Assembly (NCBI GenBank): GCA_007136525.1 | Contig: SLGU01000271.1 | Location: forward strand, 1 to 12,264 | Reading direction: 5' to 3' | DNA length: 12,264 nucleotides | From: Desulfobacteraceae bacterium | GTDB taxonomy: Bacteria; Desulfobacterota; Desulfobacteria; Desulfobacterales; Desulfosalsimonadaceae | Shown here: in pieces, positions 1-7,039 of the stretch | Layout of the letters: each line of letters opens with the position of its first letter | Numbering within the stretch: position 1 is the stretch's first letter | Translations under genes and position numbers: made by a program | Notes under the pieces: model-generated | Database searches by the model: none | What the model saw: only the letters and a program-made list of their open reading frames with translations | What the model was told of the DNA's origin: nothing

Positions 1-774
1 CCCGTATCGGCCGATGTGTCTGATGAGATTGATTTTTCTGACCTGGAATCGAATAGCGGGGGTTTCTATGATGAAACCATCGATTTTTCCGCACTTGAAA
101 GCAACGTAGCAGAAGATGAAGAAACGATTATTGACCTTTCCGACCTTGAAGCCGGTGAAACTGAGGATGGGGATGAGGAAGTTATCGATTTCACCGAAAT
201 CACTACCATGACCATGGTGGAAGGCGATACCATACTCGAACTGACGGAAAACTTTCGTTTCAACGGCGGTGATATTGAAGATGTTCTTGAAAAATTGGAC
301 GAGGCGCATGGTGAAGAATCTTTTTTTGATCCGGAAGCCGCATCCAAGGGAGATCTTTCACTGGAGTTGACAGCGGAGGAGTATGATATCGACGACGAAG
401 AGTTCGACATTGAAGATTCCGAATTTATGGATGAAACAGAAGCTTTCGTCCAAGAGGATGTCAAAGATGGCACCGACGAAGGTGCCCTTGAAGAGGAATT
501 GCTGGAAAAACTTGACGACTATTTTGGAGAGGAAGAAGACGAAGATGATTTTGCCCCCATGGCGGCCAAAGCTGAACCTGGCATTGAATTGGGCGCTACC
601 GGGGATTTTGCATTGGCGCCGGGACAGCTTGAAGCTGCGCTGGACCGTTTGATTGAAAAGAAATTTGGTGCAATGGTCGACAACATGCTCAGCGATGCCG
701 TTGCCCGGAAAATATCGGATGAAATAGACGCCATCAAGGCAATCGTTTTGGATTCCATCAAAACCCGTAAATAG
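1..774 (+). CDS. Highly acidic repeat protein, 5'-truncated, function unknown
   Basis: The reading frame is open from base 1, so the start lies outside the window; the GTG at 16 is probably internal. The 257 visible residues are extremely rich in Asp and Glu. The first 65 or so contain four copies of a short motif of the form (E/T)-I-D-F-S-D-L-E, with the Ile-Asp-(Phe/Leu) cores at bases 28, 79, 130 and 184, a period of 17-18 residues. A long acidic, probably disordered linker follows. The last 45 or so residues (about 630-774) change character: an amphipathic, likely helical segment with regular Leu, Ile and Val and balanced Lys/Arg and Asp/Glu. I do not recognise the family. The C-terminal helix could be an interaction or oligomerisation module, since acidic proteins with a short helical C-terminus can be scaffold or polar-organising proteins, but that is only analogy. 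No membrane segment is visible. A strong terminator follows 51 bp after the stop. Confidence 0.8.
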   Translation, partial: PVSADVSDEIDFSDLESNSGGFYDETIDFSALESNVAEDEETIIDLSDLEAGETEDGDEEVIDFTEITTMTMVEGDTILELTENFRFNGGDIEDVLEKLDEAHGEESFFDPEAASKGDLSLELTAEEYDIDDEEFDIEDSEFMDETEAFVQEDVKDGTDEGALEEELLEKLDDYFGEEEDEDDFAPMAAKAEPGIELGATGDFALAPGQLEAALDRLIEKKFGAMVDNMLSDAVARKISDEIDAIKAIVLDSIKTRK

Positions 775-824
775 CAAAATATATTAAATCAAATGGTTCC
801 GTCTGAAAATGCGGACCTGTGGAA

Positions 825-853
825 GGGGGATTGACGCCAATCCCCCTTTTTTT
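825..853 (+). terminator. Rho-independent terminator after the acidic protein gene
   Basis: A perfect 8-bp stem (825-832 with 839-846, five consecutive G-C pairs) closes a 6-base loop and runs directly into seven T residues (847-853). It lies 51 bp after the upstream stop codon and isolates that gene from valS. Confidence 0.93.
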
Positions 854-858
854 GCTTG

Positions 859-1001
859 GAACGCATCTCAAAATTCGGATTTTCGGTTCAGGCCCGCGGC
901 GGCGCCTTGTTTCAAGCCGGAGGTAGACTCGAATATTTCTAGGTTTTGAAACAAGACGCCAACAAAGATATTGATCCGAAAGACAATTTTGAGATGCGTT
1001 C
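859..1001 (+). repeat. Nested inverted-repeat intergenic element, copy 1
   Basis: The element is bounded by a perfect 17-bp inverted repeat (859-875 with 985-1001). Inside it are a 6-bp pair (875-880 with 974-979) and a near-perfect 15-bp pair (901-915 with 946-960, one mismatch), giving a long interrupted hairpin of about 143 bp. To the right of the inner arm the sequence reads CAACAAAGATATTGA, a motif also found at the same place in the elements at 6851-6989 and 11806-11924. The outer arms of this copy differ in sequence from those of the other two, so it is a divergent relative or a different subtype. It carries no ORF. It may be a non-autonomous mobile (MITE- or REP-like) element or a structured leader segment; the sequence does not decide. 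Confidence 0.7.
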
Positions 1002-1020
1002 TAAAAATATTTGAAAGTAA

Positions 1021-1043
1021 GCCCCTTTTGTGCCAAAAGGGGC
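1021..1043 (+). other. Perfect 10-bp hairpin in the valS upstream region
   Basis: Bases 1021-1030 pair perfectly with 1034-1043 around a 3-base loop, 55 bp upstream of the valS ATG. No T-run follows on either strand, so it is not a classical terminator. If valS is transcribed from further upstream this would be a stable leader hairpin. No T-box-like features were recognised. Confidence 0.55.
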
Positions 1044-1098
1044 AACAGCCGGATCATTTTGATAAATTAACGGAATTTCTTTCGGAGTTGCGCAAATC

Positions 1099-3774
1099 AT
1101 GACTGAAAATCTGCTTGACAAGGGGTACGACCCCAAGGCCGTTGAAGTTCGATGGTATCAGTACTGGGAAGAAAACAATCATTTTGTTGCTGATGAATCA
1201 TCAGGCAAACCGTCTTATTCGATCGTCATACCACCGCCGAACGTTACCGGCGTATTGCATATGGGCCATGCCCTGAACATCACGCTCCAGGATATTCTCT
1301 GCCGATACCAGCGGCTTCTTGGCGCAAATGTGCTGTGGCTGCCCGGCACGGATCACGCAGGGATCGCCACGCAGAATGTCGTTGAGCGGAACCTTGCAGC
1401 AAAGGGCCTTGATCGGTATGCCATGGGCCGGGATAAATTTATCGGGGCGGTATGGGAGTGGAAGGACAAGTATGGCTCAACAATCATCAACCAGCTCAAA
1501 CGGCTGGGCGCCTCATGCGACTGGTCGCGCGAGCGATTTACCATGGACGAGGGCCTTTCCCGGGCCGTTCGAAAAGTCTTCGTTGCCCTTTACCACGAAG
1601 GTCTGATTTACCGGGGGAGTTACATTATCAACTGGTGCCCCCGCTGCCGAACAGCGCTTGCCGATATCGAAGTCGAGCACGCCGAACACGAAGGGCGTCT
1701 TTACCACATCCGCTATCCCTATGCGAATGGCGAAGGCGGCCCGGTTGTGGCGACCACCCGGCCTGAAACCATGCTGGGTGATACCGCTGTCGCCGTGAAC
1801 CCGGAGGACGAACGCTACCATGAGCTGCCGGATAAGCATGTGGCGCTGCCGCTGACCGGCCGGACGATTCCCGTTATCTATGATGATTATGTGGACATGA
1901 CTTTCGGCACCGGCGCACTCAAAATTACGCCGGCGCACGACCCGAACGACTTTGTTGTGGGTGAACGGCATCAGCTGCCCGGCATCAAGGTGATCGGCGA
2001 TGACGGGATCATGACCGCAGAAGCCGGTTCGTTTGCCGGGCTTGACCGTTTCGAGTGCCGGAAACAGGTCCTGAAGGCGTTGGAAGAGCAGGGACTTCTG
2101 GTGAAAGTGGAAGATCATGCCCACAGCATCGGGCACTGTTATCGCTGCCAGACCGTTGTTGAGCCCAACCTTTCCCTCCAATGGTTCGTGAAAACCCGGC
2201 CCCTTGCGGAAAAGGCCATCGCCGCCGTTCAGAACAAAAGCACCCGGATCATACCTGAAAAATGGCGCAATGATTATTTCCTGTGGCTTGAAAATGTCCG
2301 GGACTGGTGCATTTCCCGCCAGATATGGTGGGGGCACCAGATTCCGGCCTGGACCTGCAGTGACTGCGGCTTCCTGGTGGTATCGGAAGAAGATCCGTAT
2401 CAATGCCCGGAATGCAAAGGGTCCTCCCTTTTGCGCGACAGTGATGTGCTCGATACCTGGTTCAGTTCTGCTTTGTGGCCGTTTTCAACAATGGGTTGGC
2501 CGGACAAAACCGCGCTTCTGGAAAAATTCTACCCGACATCCGTCTTGGTGACGGCTTTTGACATCCTGTTTTTCTGGGTTGCCCGGATGATGATGATGGG
2601 GCTTCAGTTCATGAAGGAAGTGCCGTTTCACGATGTCTATATCCATGCCCTGGTTCGCGACGAAGAAGGTAAAAAGATGAGCAAGTCCACCGGGAATGTG
2701 ATTGACCCCATCGATGTGATTGAAAATTACGGTACGGATGCACTTCGCTTCACCCTTGCCGCCTTTGCCGCCCAGGGCAGGGACATCAAGCTGTCAGAAA
2801 AACGGATTGAGGGATATCGCAATTTCATAAACAAAATATGGAATTCCGCCCGATTTGCGTTTATCCACATTGACACGGAAACAATGGCAGATGCGCAGGC
2901 GCAGCGATTGTCACTCCCCGACCGGTGGATTCTCTCCCGTTTGCGCCATACTTCGGACAACGTTGCAGAGGCCCTTGACGACTACCGTTTTAACGAAGCT
3001 GCGGGAACGCTTTACCAGTTTGTATGGCATGAGTTCTGCGACTGGTACCTGGAGGCTGCAAAGCCGGCACTTTACGGAAAATCAGATGATTCATCGCGGA
3101 ATGCCGCCATAGGAACCCTCTGGCGGGTGCTGCACGACACTTTGATTCTGCTGCACCCCTTCATCCCGTTTGTTACTGAAGAGATTTGGCAGAAGCTTCC
3201 GGGCACCAAGGGCTCCATTATGCAATCGAGCTTTCCCGGGCGTGATCCGGCTTACCCTGCGACCCAAAAAGACCCGGCTGCTGAATCGGACATGGAACTG
3301 GTCATGGACATCATTACCGCGGTTCGCAATATCCGGGGAGAAATGAATATCCCTCCTTCTGTTGCCTTATCGGTATTCGTTCTGACCGGCGACAACGGGA
3401 CCCTTGATAAACTCAGGGCCCAGTCAGACCTCATCAGAACCCTTGCAAGGATAGAAACCTTGGCGTTAACGCATTCCGGTGAAAAGCCCAAGGCTTCAGC
3501 CACCGCTATTGTTAAAAATGTGTCGGTTTCGGTTCTACTGGAAGGGGTCATCGATGTCTCAAAGGAATCCCTGCGCCTGGAAAAGGAAATCGCCAAGCTG
3601 GACAAAGAAATCAATATGCTTTCGAAAAAACTGGGCAATAATGATTTTGTCGCAAAGGCGCCGCCTGAGGTGGTCGACCAGGTGCGACAGCAGCATGCTG
3701 AAAACACGGAAAAAATGAAAAAACTTGAAAAGAACAGGCAGACCATAAAGGAATTGCAAGCCGACAGGGGTTAG
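1099..3774 (+). CDS. valS: Valine--tRNA ligase (ValRS)
   Basis: Class I aminoacyl-tRNA synthetase that charges tRNA-Val in the cytoplasm. The 891-residue length is normal for the family. The HIGH signature appears as HMGH at residues 54-57 after a PPPNVTG stretch, and KMSKS is at 526-530. The CP1 editing domain, which hydrolyses Thr-tRNA-Val, is marked by ATTRPETMLGDTAV from residue 218 and a GTGALKITPAHDPND motif. Paired cysteines (C180/C183 with C347/C350, and C420/C423 with C436/C439) suggest two zinc modules, as in ValRS enzymes that bind zinc. The last 70 or so residues form the typical Lys/Glu-rich coiled coil. The ATG at 1099 is preceded by a weak GGAG at 1084-1087. nadC starts 2 bp after the stop, so the two genes are almost certainly cotranscribed. 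Confidence 0.98.
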   Translation: MTENLLDKGYDPKAVEVRWYQYWEENNHFVADESSGKPSYSIVIPPPNVTGVLHMGHALNITLQDILCRYQRLLGANVLWLPGTDHAGIATQNVVERNLAAKGLDRYAMGRDKFIGAVWEWKDKYGSTIINQLKRLGASCDWSRERFTMDEGLSRAVRKVFVALYHEGLIYRGSYIINWCPRCRTALADIEVEHAEHEGRLYHIRYPYANGEGGPVVATTRPETMLGDTAVAVNPEDERYHELPDKHVALPLTGRTIPVIYDDYVDMTFGTGALKITPAHDPNDFVVGERHQLPGIKVIGDDGIMTAEAGSFAGLDRFECRKQVLKALEEQGLLVKVEDHAHSIGHCYRCQTVVEPNLSLQWFVKTRPLAEKAIAAVQNKSTRIIPEKWRNDYFLWLENVRDWCISRQIWWGHQIPAWTCSDCGFLVVSEEDPYQCPECKGSSLLRDSDVLDTWFSSALWPFSTMGWPDKTALLEKFYPTSVLVTAFDILFFWVARMMMMGLQFMKEVPFHDVYIHALVRDEEGKKMSKSTGNVIDPIDVIENYGTDALRFTLAAFAAQGRDIKLSEKRIEGYRNFINKIWNSARFAFIHIDTETMADAQAQRLSLPDRWILSRLRHTSDNVAEALDDYRFNEAAGTLYQFVWHEFCDWYLEAAKPALYGKSDDSSRNAAIGTLWRVLHDTLILLHPFIPFVTEEIWQKLPGTKGSIMQSSFPGRDPAYPATQKDPAAESDMELVMDIITAVRNIRGEMNIPPSVALSVFVLTGDNGTLDKLRAQSDLIRTLARIETLALTHSGEKPKASATAIVKNVSVSVLLEGVIDVSKESLRLEKEIAKLDKEINMLSKKLGNNDFVAKAPPEVVDQVRQQHAENTEKMKKLEKNRQTIKELQADRG

Positions 3775-3776
3775 AA

Positions 3777-4649
3777 ATGGTTGCTGCAGAATCCGACATA
3801 TTCAGAATTCCGTTTTGCCGGCAGATCGACCGCATCATTGATATGGCCATTGATGAAGATGTGGGGCACGGGGATATTACCACGGAGCACTTATGCCTTT
3901 CCGGAAAACACGGCATGGGTGTGATTCTGGCCAGGGAAAGGGTCGTTCTGGCTGGGCTTGAACTGGTTGAAAAAGTGTTTCAAAAGATAGACCCCGGACT
4001 TGCCGTCAGCTTTGAATATGCGGATGGAGAAACGGCTGATGATGGCGCCGTGGTGGCGACCATTTCCGGAAGTCTTTCATCCCTGTTGATCGGGGAGCGA
4101 ACCGCGCTCAATTTTTTACAGCGAATGTCCGGCATTGCCACCCATGTCCGGCAATATGCGGATGCGTTGAGGGACTCTCCGGTTCGCCTGGTGGATACCC
4201 GCAAGACGGTTCCCGGGTGGCGGGTTCTGGACAAATATGCCGTTATAGTAGGAGGTGCCCATAACCACAGGATGGGCCTTTATGACGGTGTGCTCATCAA
4301 GGACAACCACATTGCAGCGGTGGGCGGCATCGCACCCGCCGTCGACCGGATCAGAAAACGAGTGTCCCACCTGGTGCGAATCGAAGTTGAAGCAGCGACT
4401 ATTTCTGAAGTTGAAGAAGCCCTTGCCGCAGGAGCCGATATTATTATGCTCGACAACATGACGAATGCGGAAATTACCGATGCAGTGGCCCTTGTCAACG
4501 GCCGGGCGCTTCTTGAGGTGTCGGGCCGGGTGGACCGGGGCCGCATTGAATTTTTGGCCGCAGCCGGCATTGACCTTGTATCCATCGGCGCCCTGACCCA
4601 TTCTGCGCGATTCGTGGATTTGAGTATTGATGTAAGTTGTAGGTTGTAA
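3777..4649 (+). CDS. nadC: Nicotinate-nucleotide pyrophosphorylase, carboxylating (quinolinate phosphoribosyltransferase)
   Basis: Converts quinolinate and PRPP to nicotinate mononucleotide, CO2 and PPi in de novo NAD synthesis. The 290-residue protein has the family landmarks in order: DEDVGHGDIT (27-35), ERTALNFLQRMSGIAT (107-122), DTRKTVPGWR (140-149), GGAHNHR (159-165), KDNHI (175-179), EVE (203-205), MLDN (224-227) and GALTHS (271-276). These supply the phosphate- and quinolinate-binding Arg, Lys and His residues of the alpha/beta barrel. The start lies 2 bp after the valS stop, and an AGGGG inside the 3' end of valS can serve as its ribosome binding site. The last few residues (Val-Ser-Cys-Arg-Leu) and the TAA stop are encoded by a tandem heptamer repeat (4632-4673), so the C-terminal tail is probably a recent, non-conserved addition. 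nadA and nadB are not in the window. Confidence 0.97.
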   Translation: MVAAESDIFRIPFCRQIDRIIDMAIDEDVGHGDITTEHLCLSGKHGMGVILARERVVLAGLELVEKVFQKIDPGLAVSFEYADGETADDGAVVATISGSLSSLLIGERTALNFLQRMSGIATHVRQYADALRDSPVRLVDTRKTVPGWRVLDKYAVIVGGAHNHRMGLYDGVLIKDNHIAAVGGIAPAVDRIRKRVSHLVRIEVEAATISEVEEALAAGADIIMLDNMTNAEITDAVALVNGRALLEVSGRVDRGRIEFLAAAGIDLVSIGALTHSARFVDLSIDVSCRL

Positions 4650-4673
4650 GTTGTAGGTTGTAAGTTGTAGGTT
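4632..4673 (+). repeat. Tandem repeat: three exact 14-bp units, six GTARGTT heptamers
   Basis: GTAAGTTGTAGGTT occurs three times exactly and head to tail (4632-4645, 4646-4659, 4660-4673). Each unit is itself two heptamers of the form GTARGTT, alternating A and G. The nadC TAA stop lies at the junction of units 1 and 2. The repeat ends 62 bp before the next start codon. It is likely to be a slippage-prone microsatellite-like sequence. Confidence 0.95.
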
Positions 4674-4735
4674 AGATGTTGCAGGCGGTATTATGTTTTG
4701 CTGACAACCTGCAATTGAAATGGAGTTTTTCACCC

Positions 4736-5722
4736 ATGATTCCCCTGCGGGATACCATTCAATCCAGGCACTACCCCGTTGTTACCATCGGCATCATTGG
4801 CATCAATCTGGTGGTGTATTTCCTTCATCCTGCCCACGGTCCGGATTTTCAGGAAATCGCATACACGTACGGCCTGGTTCCGGCACGGTATACCATGGAT
4901 GAAATGGCCCGACACTTTACTGCGGCCCAGCAATTGTTTGCCGTTTTTTCATTCATGTTTCTTCACGGCGGCATCCTCCATATACTCGGCAATATGTGGA
5001 TTCTTTATATATTCGGCGATAACGTTGAAGATTTTCTGGGATCCTTCTACTTTGCGCTTTTTTATATCGGCGGCGGCCTGTTTTCCGGGTTGGCCCATAT
5101 GGTTTTGAACCTGTCTTCCACCACGCCCGTTATCGGTGCAAGCGGCGCTGTTGCAGCGGTAATGGGTGCATATTTCATACTCTATCCAACATCCCGGATA
5201 CTGACGTTGTTCCCCATTTTATTCATCCCTCTTTTTCTGGAAATCCCCGCGTTTATATTCCTGGGCATCTGGTTTATGATCCAGGTGCTCAATGCCGCAG
5301 GCACGGCAGGCATGGATGGTCCCGGCATTGCCTGGTGGGCGCATATCGGCGGTTTCGTTTTCGGTGTGGCGGCCATCAAGGTTGCCCAGGGGGCTTATGC
5401 AGCAGCGCCGGGTACCGAAAGAAAAAGATGGGACGGCATCCGAAAGCGAAAAAGCAGTCACCTGCATGTGGTCCGCCCGATTTCAGGCGAGGGGGGGCTT
5501 GATCTCAAGGCCACCCTTACGGTCACCCCCTATGAGGCCTATGCCGGTACGACCAAAATTGTTAATCTTCCATCCGGATTTCAAAAACAGATGTACAGGG
5601 TCAGGGTGCCGGGCGGCATGAAAGACGGTAATCTCCTGCGACTGAGAGGGCTTGGACGAAAAAACCAGATCGGAGACAGAGGGGATCTTTACCTGGAAGT
5701 GCGGGTGGAAGAAAACGGTTGA
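4736..5722 (+). CDS. Rhomboid-family intramembrane serine protease with a DnaJ-type C-terminal domain
   Basis: The first 220 or so residues are a rhomboid core with six or seven hydrophobic segments. It contains HGG at 77-79 and an HxxxN pair (H82, N86) followed by a short WxxxxxGDNVED stretch. The catalytic serine lies in GASG (S136) and the partner histidine is H203 in AHIGGFVFG. A basic linker (about 225-245) leads to a soluble tail. Residues about 254-325 resemble the substrate-binding C-terminal domain of DnaJ/CbpA: DLKATLTVTPYEAYAG, then YRVRVPGGMKDGNLLRLRG, then GDRGDLYLEVRV. No J domain or HPD motif is present. The frame is open from ATG 4676, but I chose ATG 4736 because a GGAG at 4722-4725 is well spaced and family members start near this MIPLRD sequence. 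Likely third gene of a valS-nadC operon. Substrates are unknown; the tail may capture unfolded clients for cleavage or quality control (inference). Confidence 0.9.
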   Translation: MIPLRDTIQSRHYPVVTIGIIGINLVVYFLHPAHGPDFQEIAYTYGLVPARYTMDEMARHFTAAQQLFAVFSFMFLHGGILHILGNMWILYIFGDNVEDFLGSFYFALFYIGGGLFSGLAHMVLNLSSTTPVIGASGAVAAVMGAYFILYPTSRILTLFPILFIPLFLEIPAFIFLGIWFMIQVLNAAGTAGMDGPGIAWWAHIGGFVFGVAAIKVAQGAYAAAPGTERKRWDGIRKRKSSHLHVVRPISGEGGLDLKATLTVTPYEAYAGTTKIVNLPSGFQKQMYRVRVPGGMKDGNLLRLRGLGRKNQIGDRGDLYLEVRVEENG

Positions 5723-5750
5723 CTGGCTCCTGTAATGCCGCGGCATGCGT

Positions 5751-6644
5751 TTATATGGTCGATATGCAGTTCCGCCCCTTGTGCTTGGACATGTACATGG
5801 CCATGTCCGCACGTTTCATGAATGTTTCGGCTTTTTCTCCGGGCTGGTACTCGGTGGCACCGATGCTGAGCGTAATGGGGTTGTAGATCCTCAACAATTC
5901 TGCCAGTTGTTCTTCAACCTCGCATTTTATTCGCACGGCCGCATTAATTGCGGCTGCCAGGTTGGTTTCCGGAAGAAGAACGGTAAACTCTTCACCACCA
6001 TAGCGGTAGGCCGTATCAGGTGCGCGGAGCACCAAATGGATCGCTTTTCCCATGCGGGACAGGATCCGGTCGCCTTCCACATGGCCATGCATGTCATTGT
6101 ATCGCTTGAAGTGATCGATATCGATCATCAACAGCGAAAGAGGGCGCTGATATCGCTGGTGACGGATAATTTCCGTTTCGAGCTGGGTATGAAAATGCCT
6201 TGAATTAAAAAGGCGCGTCAGGTCGTCGGTAATGGATAGAATTTTATATTTTTCAAGAATCAGGTTTCGCTCCTGGGCCAGTCGGCGTTCCCGAAGGACC
6301 CTTTTTAAGCGAAGTAGCAGTTCTTCAAGACGAAACGGCTTGAACAGGAAATCATCGGCGCCTTTTTTTATAGCAGCTTCATAGGTGTAGTCGCGTATGT
6401 AGCCTGTTACGATAATCACGGATGCATCACAGACGGATTTTATGTGTTCGGTAAGCTGCAGCCCGTCCATGCTGTTCATGACGATATCCGTTATAACGAC
6501 ATCGAATTTTTTGTCGGAGAGCAGCCGCAAGGCATCATCTGAGTTGCTTGCGGTATCCGTCGGATAGTTGTAGATCGCAAGGTATTCAGAGACGTTGCCC
6601 CTTATGGCGTCGTCGTCATCTACGATTAAAATCTTCGGATTCAT
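5751..6644 (-). CDS. Response regulator with GGDEF domain, probable diguanylate cyclase
   Basis: A 297-residue two-domain protein. The N-terminal REC domain (1-115) has the acidic cluster at 9-12, the phospho-acceptor Asp53 in VVITDIVM, Thr80 and Lys102 (FKPF). A helical linker (about 115-135) leads to the GGDEF domain, with DDLTRLFNSRHF, IDIDHFKRYND and the active-site GGEEF at 216-220. An RxxD inhibitory I-site (RAPD, 207-210) lies exactly five residues before it, which predicts product feedback inhibition. It should make c-di-GMP when phosphorylated, as PleD- and WspR-type proteins do. No EAL or HD-GYP domain and no partner kinase are in the window. It converges with the rhomboid gene, 28 bp apart. 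The ATG at 6644 has no clear Shine-Dalgarno sequence. Confidence 0.95.
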   Translation of the reverse strand: MNPKILIVDDDDAIRGNVSEYLAIYNYPTDTASNSDDALRLLSDKKFDVVITDIVMNSMDGLQLTEHIKSVCDASVIIVTGYIRDYTYEAAIKKGADDFLFKPFRLEELLLRLKRVLRERRLAQERNLILEKYKILSITDDLTRLFNSRHFHTQLETEIIRHQRYQRPLSLLMIDIDHFKRYNDMHGHVEGDRILSRMGKAIHLVLRAPDTAYRYGGEEFTVLLPETNLAAAINAAVRIKCEVEEQLAELLRIYNPITLSIGATEYQPGEKAETFMKRADMAMYMSKHKGRNCISTI

Positions 6645-6690
6645 TGAACAGGATGCATTTTTTCATGTTTAGGGTTAAAGAACGGAAACC

Positions 6691-6719
6691 TTGACAGGCC
6701 GGGACTTACCTGATAGACA
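6691..6719 (+). promoter_or_regulatory. Possible sigma-70-type promoter upstream of lepA
   Basis: A perfect TTGACA (6691-6696) is separated by 17 bp from TAGACA (6714-6719), a poor match to a -10 box. It points towards lepA but lies about 320 bp from its start, so a transcript from here would include the palindromic element at 6851-6989. Confidence 0.25.
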
Positions 6720-6850
6720 TCACCATTTCAAATGATCCAGCATACAGTTCAGAGGGCCGGTTTAATAAAAAAACGTGAAGCATATCGACAATTCCTATAA
6801 AATAGTGCTATTTTTTTAACGGATTTTCAACAAAATTTAATTTGATGCAT

Positions 6851-6989
6851 TCGTAAAAAGCCACTTTGGGACGGCAAAGAAAAAAGTTCAAGATCAAGGC
6901 GCGAGCAATTTTTGAAGAATTGATAGTACTTATGTGTACCTGAGATTCTTCGGAAATTGCTCGCAACACAGATATTGGACTTTTTACGA
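6851..6989 (+). repeat. Nested inverted-repeat intergenic element, copy 2
   Basis: Outer perfect 10-bp arms (TCGTAAAAAG at 6851-6860, complement at 6980-6989) enclose a long inner hairpin. Its stem is an 11-bp perfect pair (6901-6911 with 6954-6964), two T-G positions, then a 7-bp perfect pair (6914-6920 with 6945-6951) and a possible GTAC/GTAC tip. The right flank of the inner arm reads CAACACAGATATTGG. It closely matches the copy at 11806-11924 in both arms (GTAAAAA ends, GAGCAATTTTT inner arm, CAAC..AGATATTG motif). It ends 50 bp before the lepA start. There is no ORF inside. Confidence 0.85.
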
Positions 6990-7039
6990 CGCCATCCAAT
7001 TTAATTGCCATAAAGAAACGGTTATCCATTGATTGCCAT

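Noticed and set aside
358..777. Minus-strand frame opposite the acidic protein gene
   Set aside because: It arises from the biased Asp/Glu codons of the plus-strand gene and contains no domain.
1513..2403. Long minus-strand frame of 296 codons opposite valS
   Set aside because: It lies wholly inside the clear valS gene, and its product looks like an antisense translation with no known domain.
4676..4735. Upstream ATG of the rhomboid frame adding 20 residues
   Set aside because: The extension lies just past the tandem repeat, has no good ribosome binding site, and the ATG at 4736 has a well-spaced GGAG and a family-like N-terminus.
5735..5746. Palindrome ATGCCGCGGCAT between the rhomboid and response-regulator genes as a shared terminator
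   Set aside because: It has no T-run on either strand and no loop of usual size; left as an unexplained short palindrome.
6799..6817. Hairpin AAAATA-GTGC-TATTTT followed by T residues as a terminator
   Set aside because: The stem is only A-T pairs, so it is too weak for intrinsic termination, and no plus-strand gene ends just upstream.
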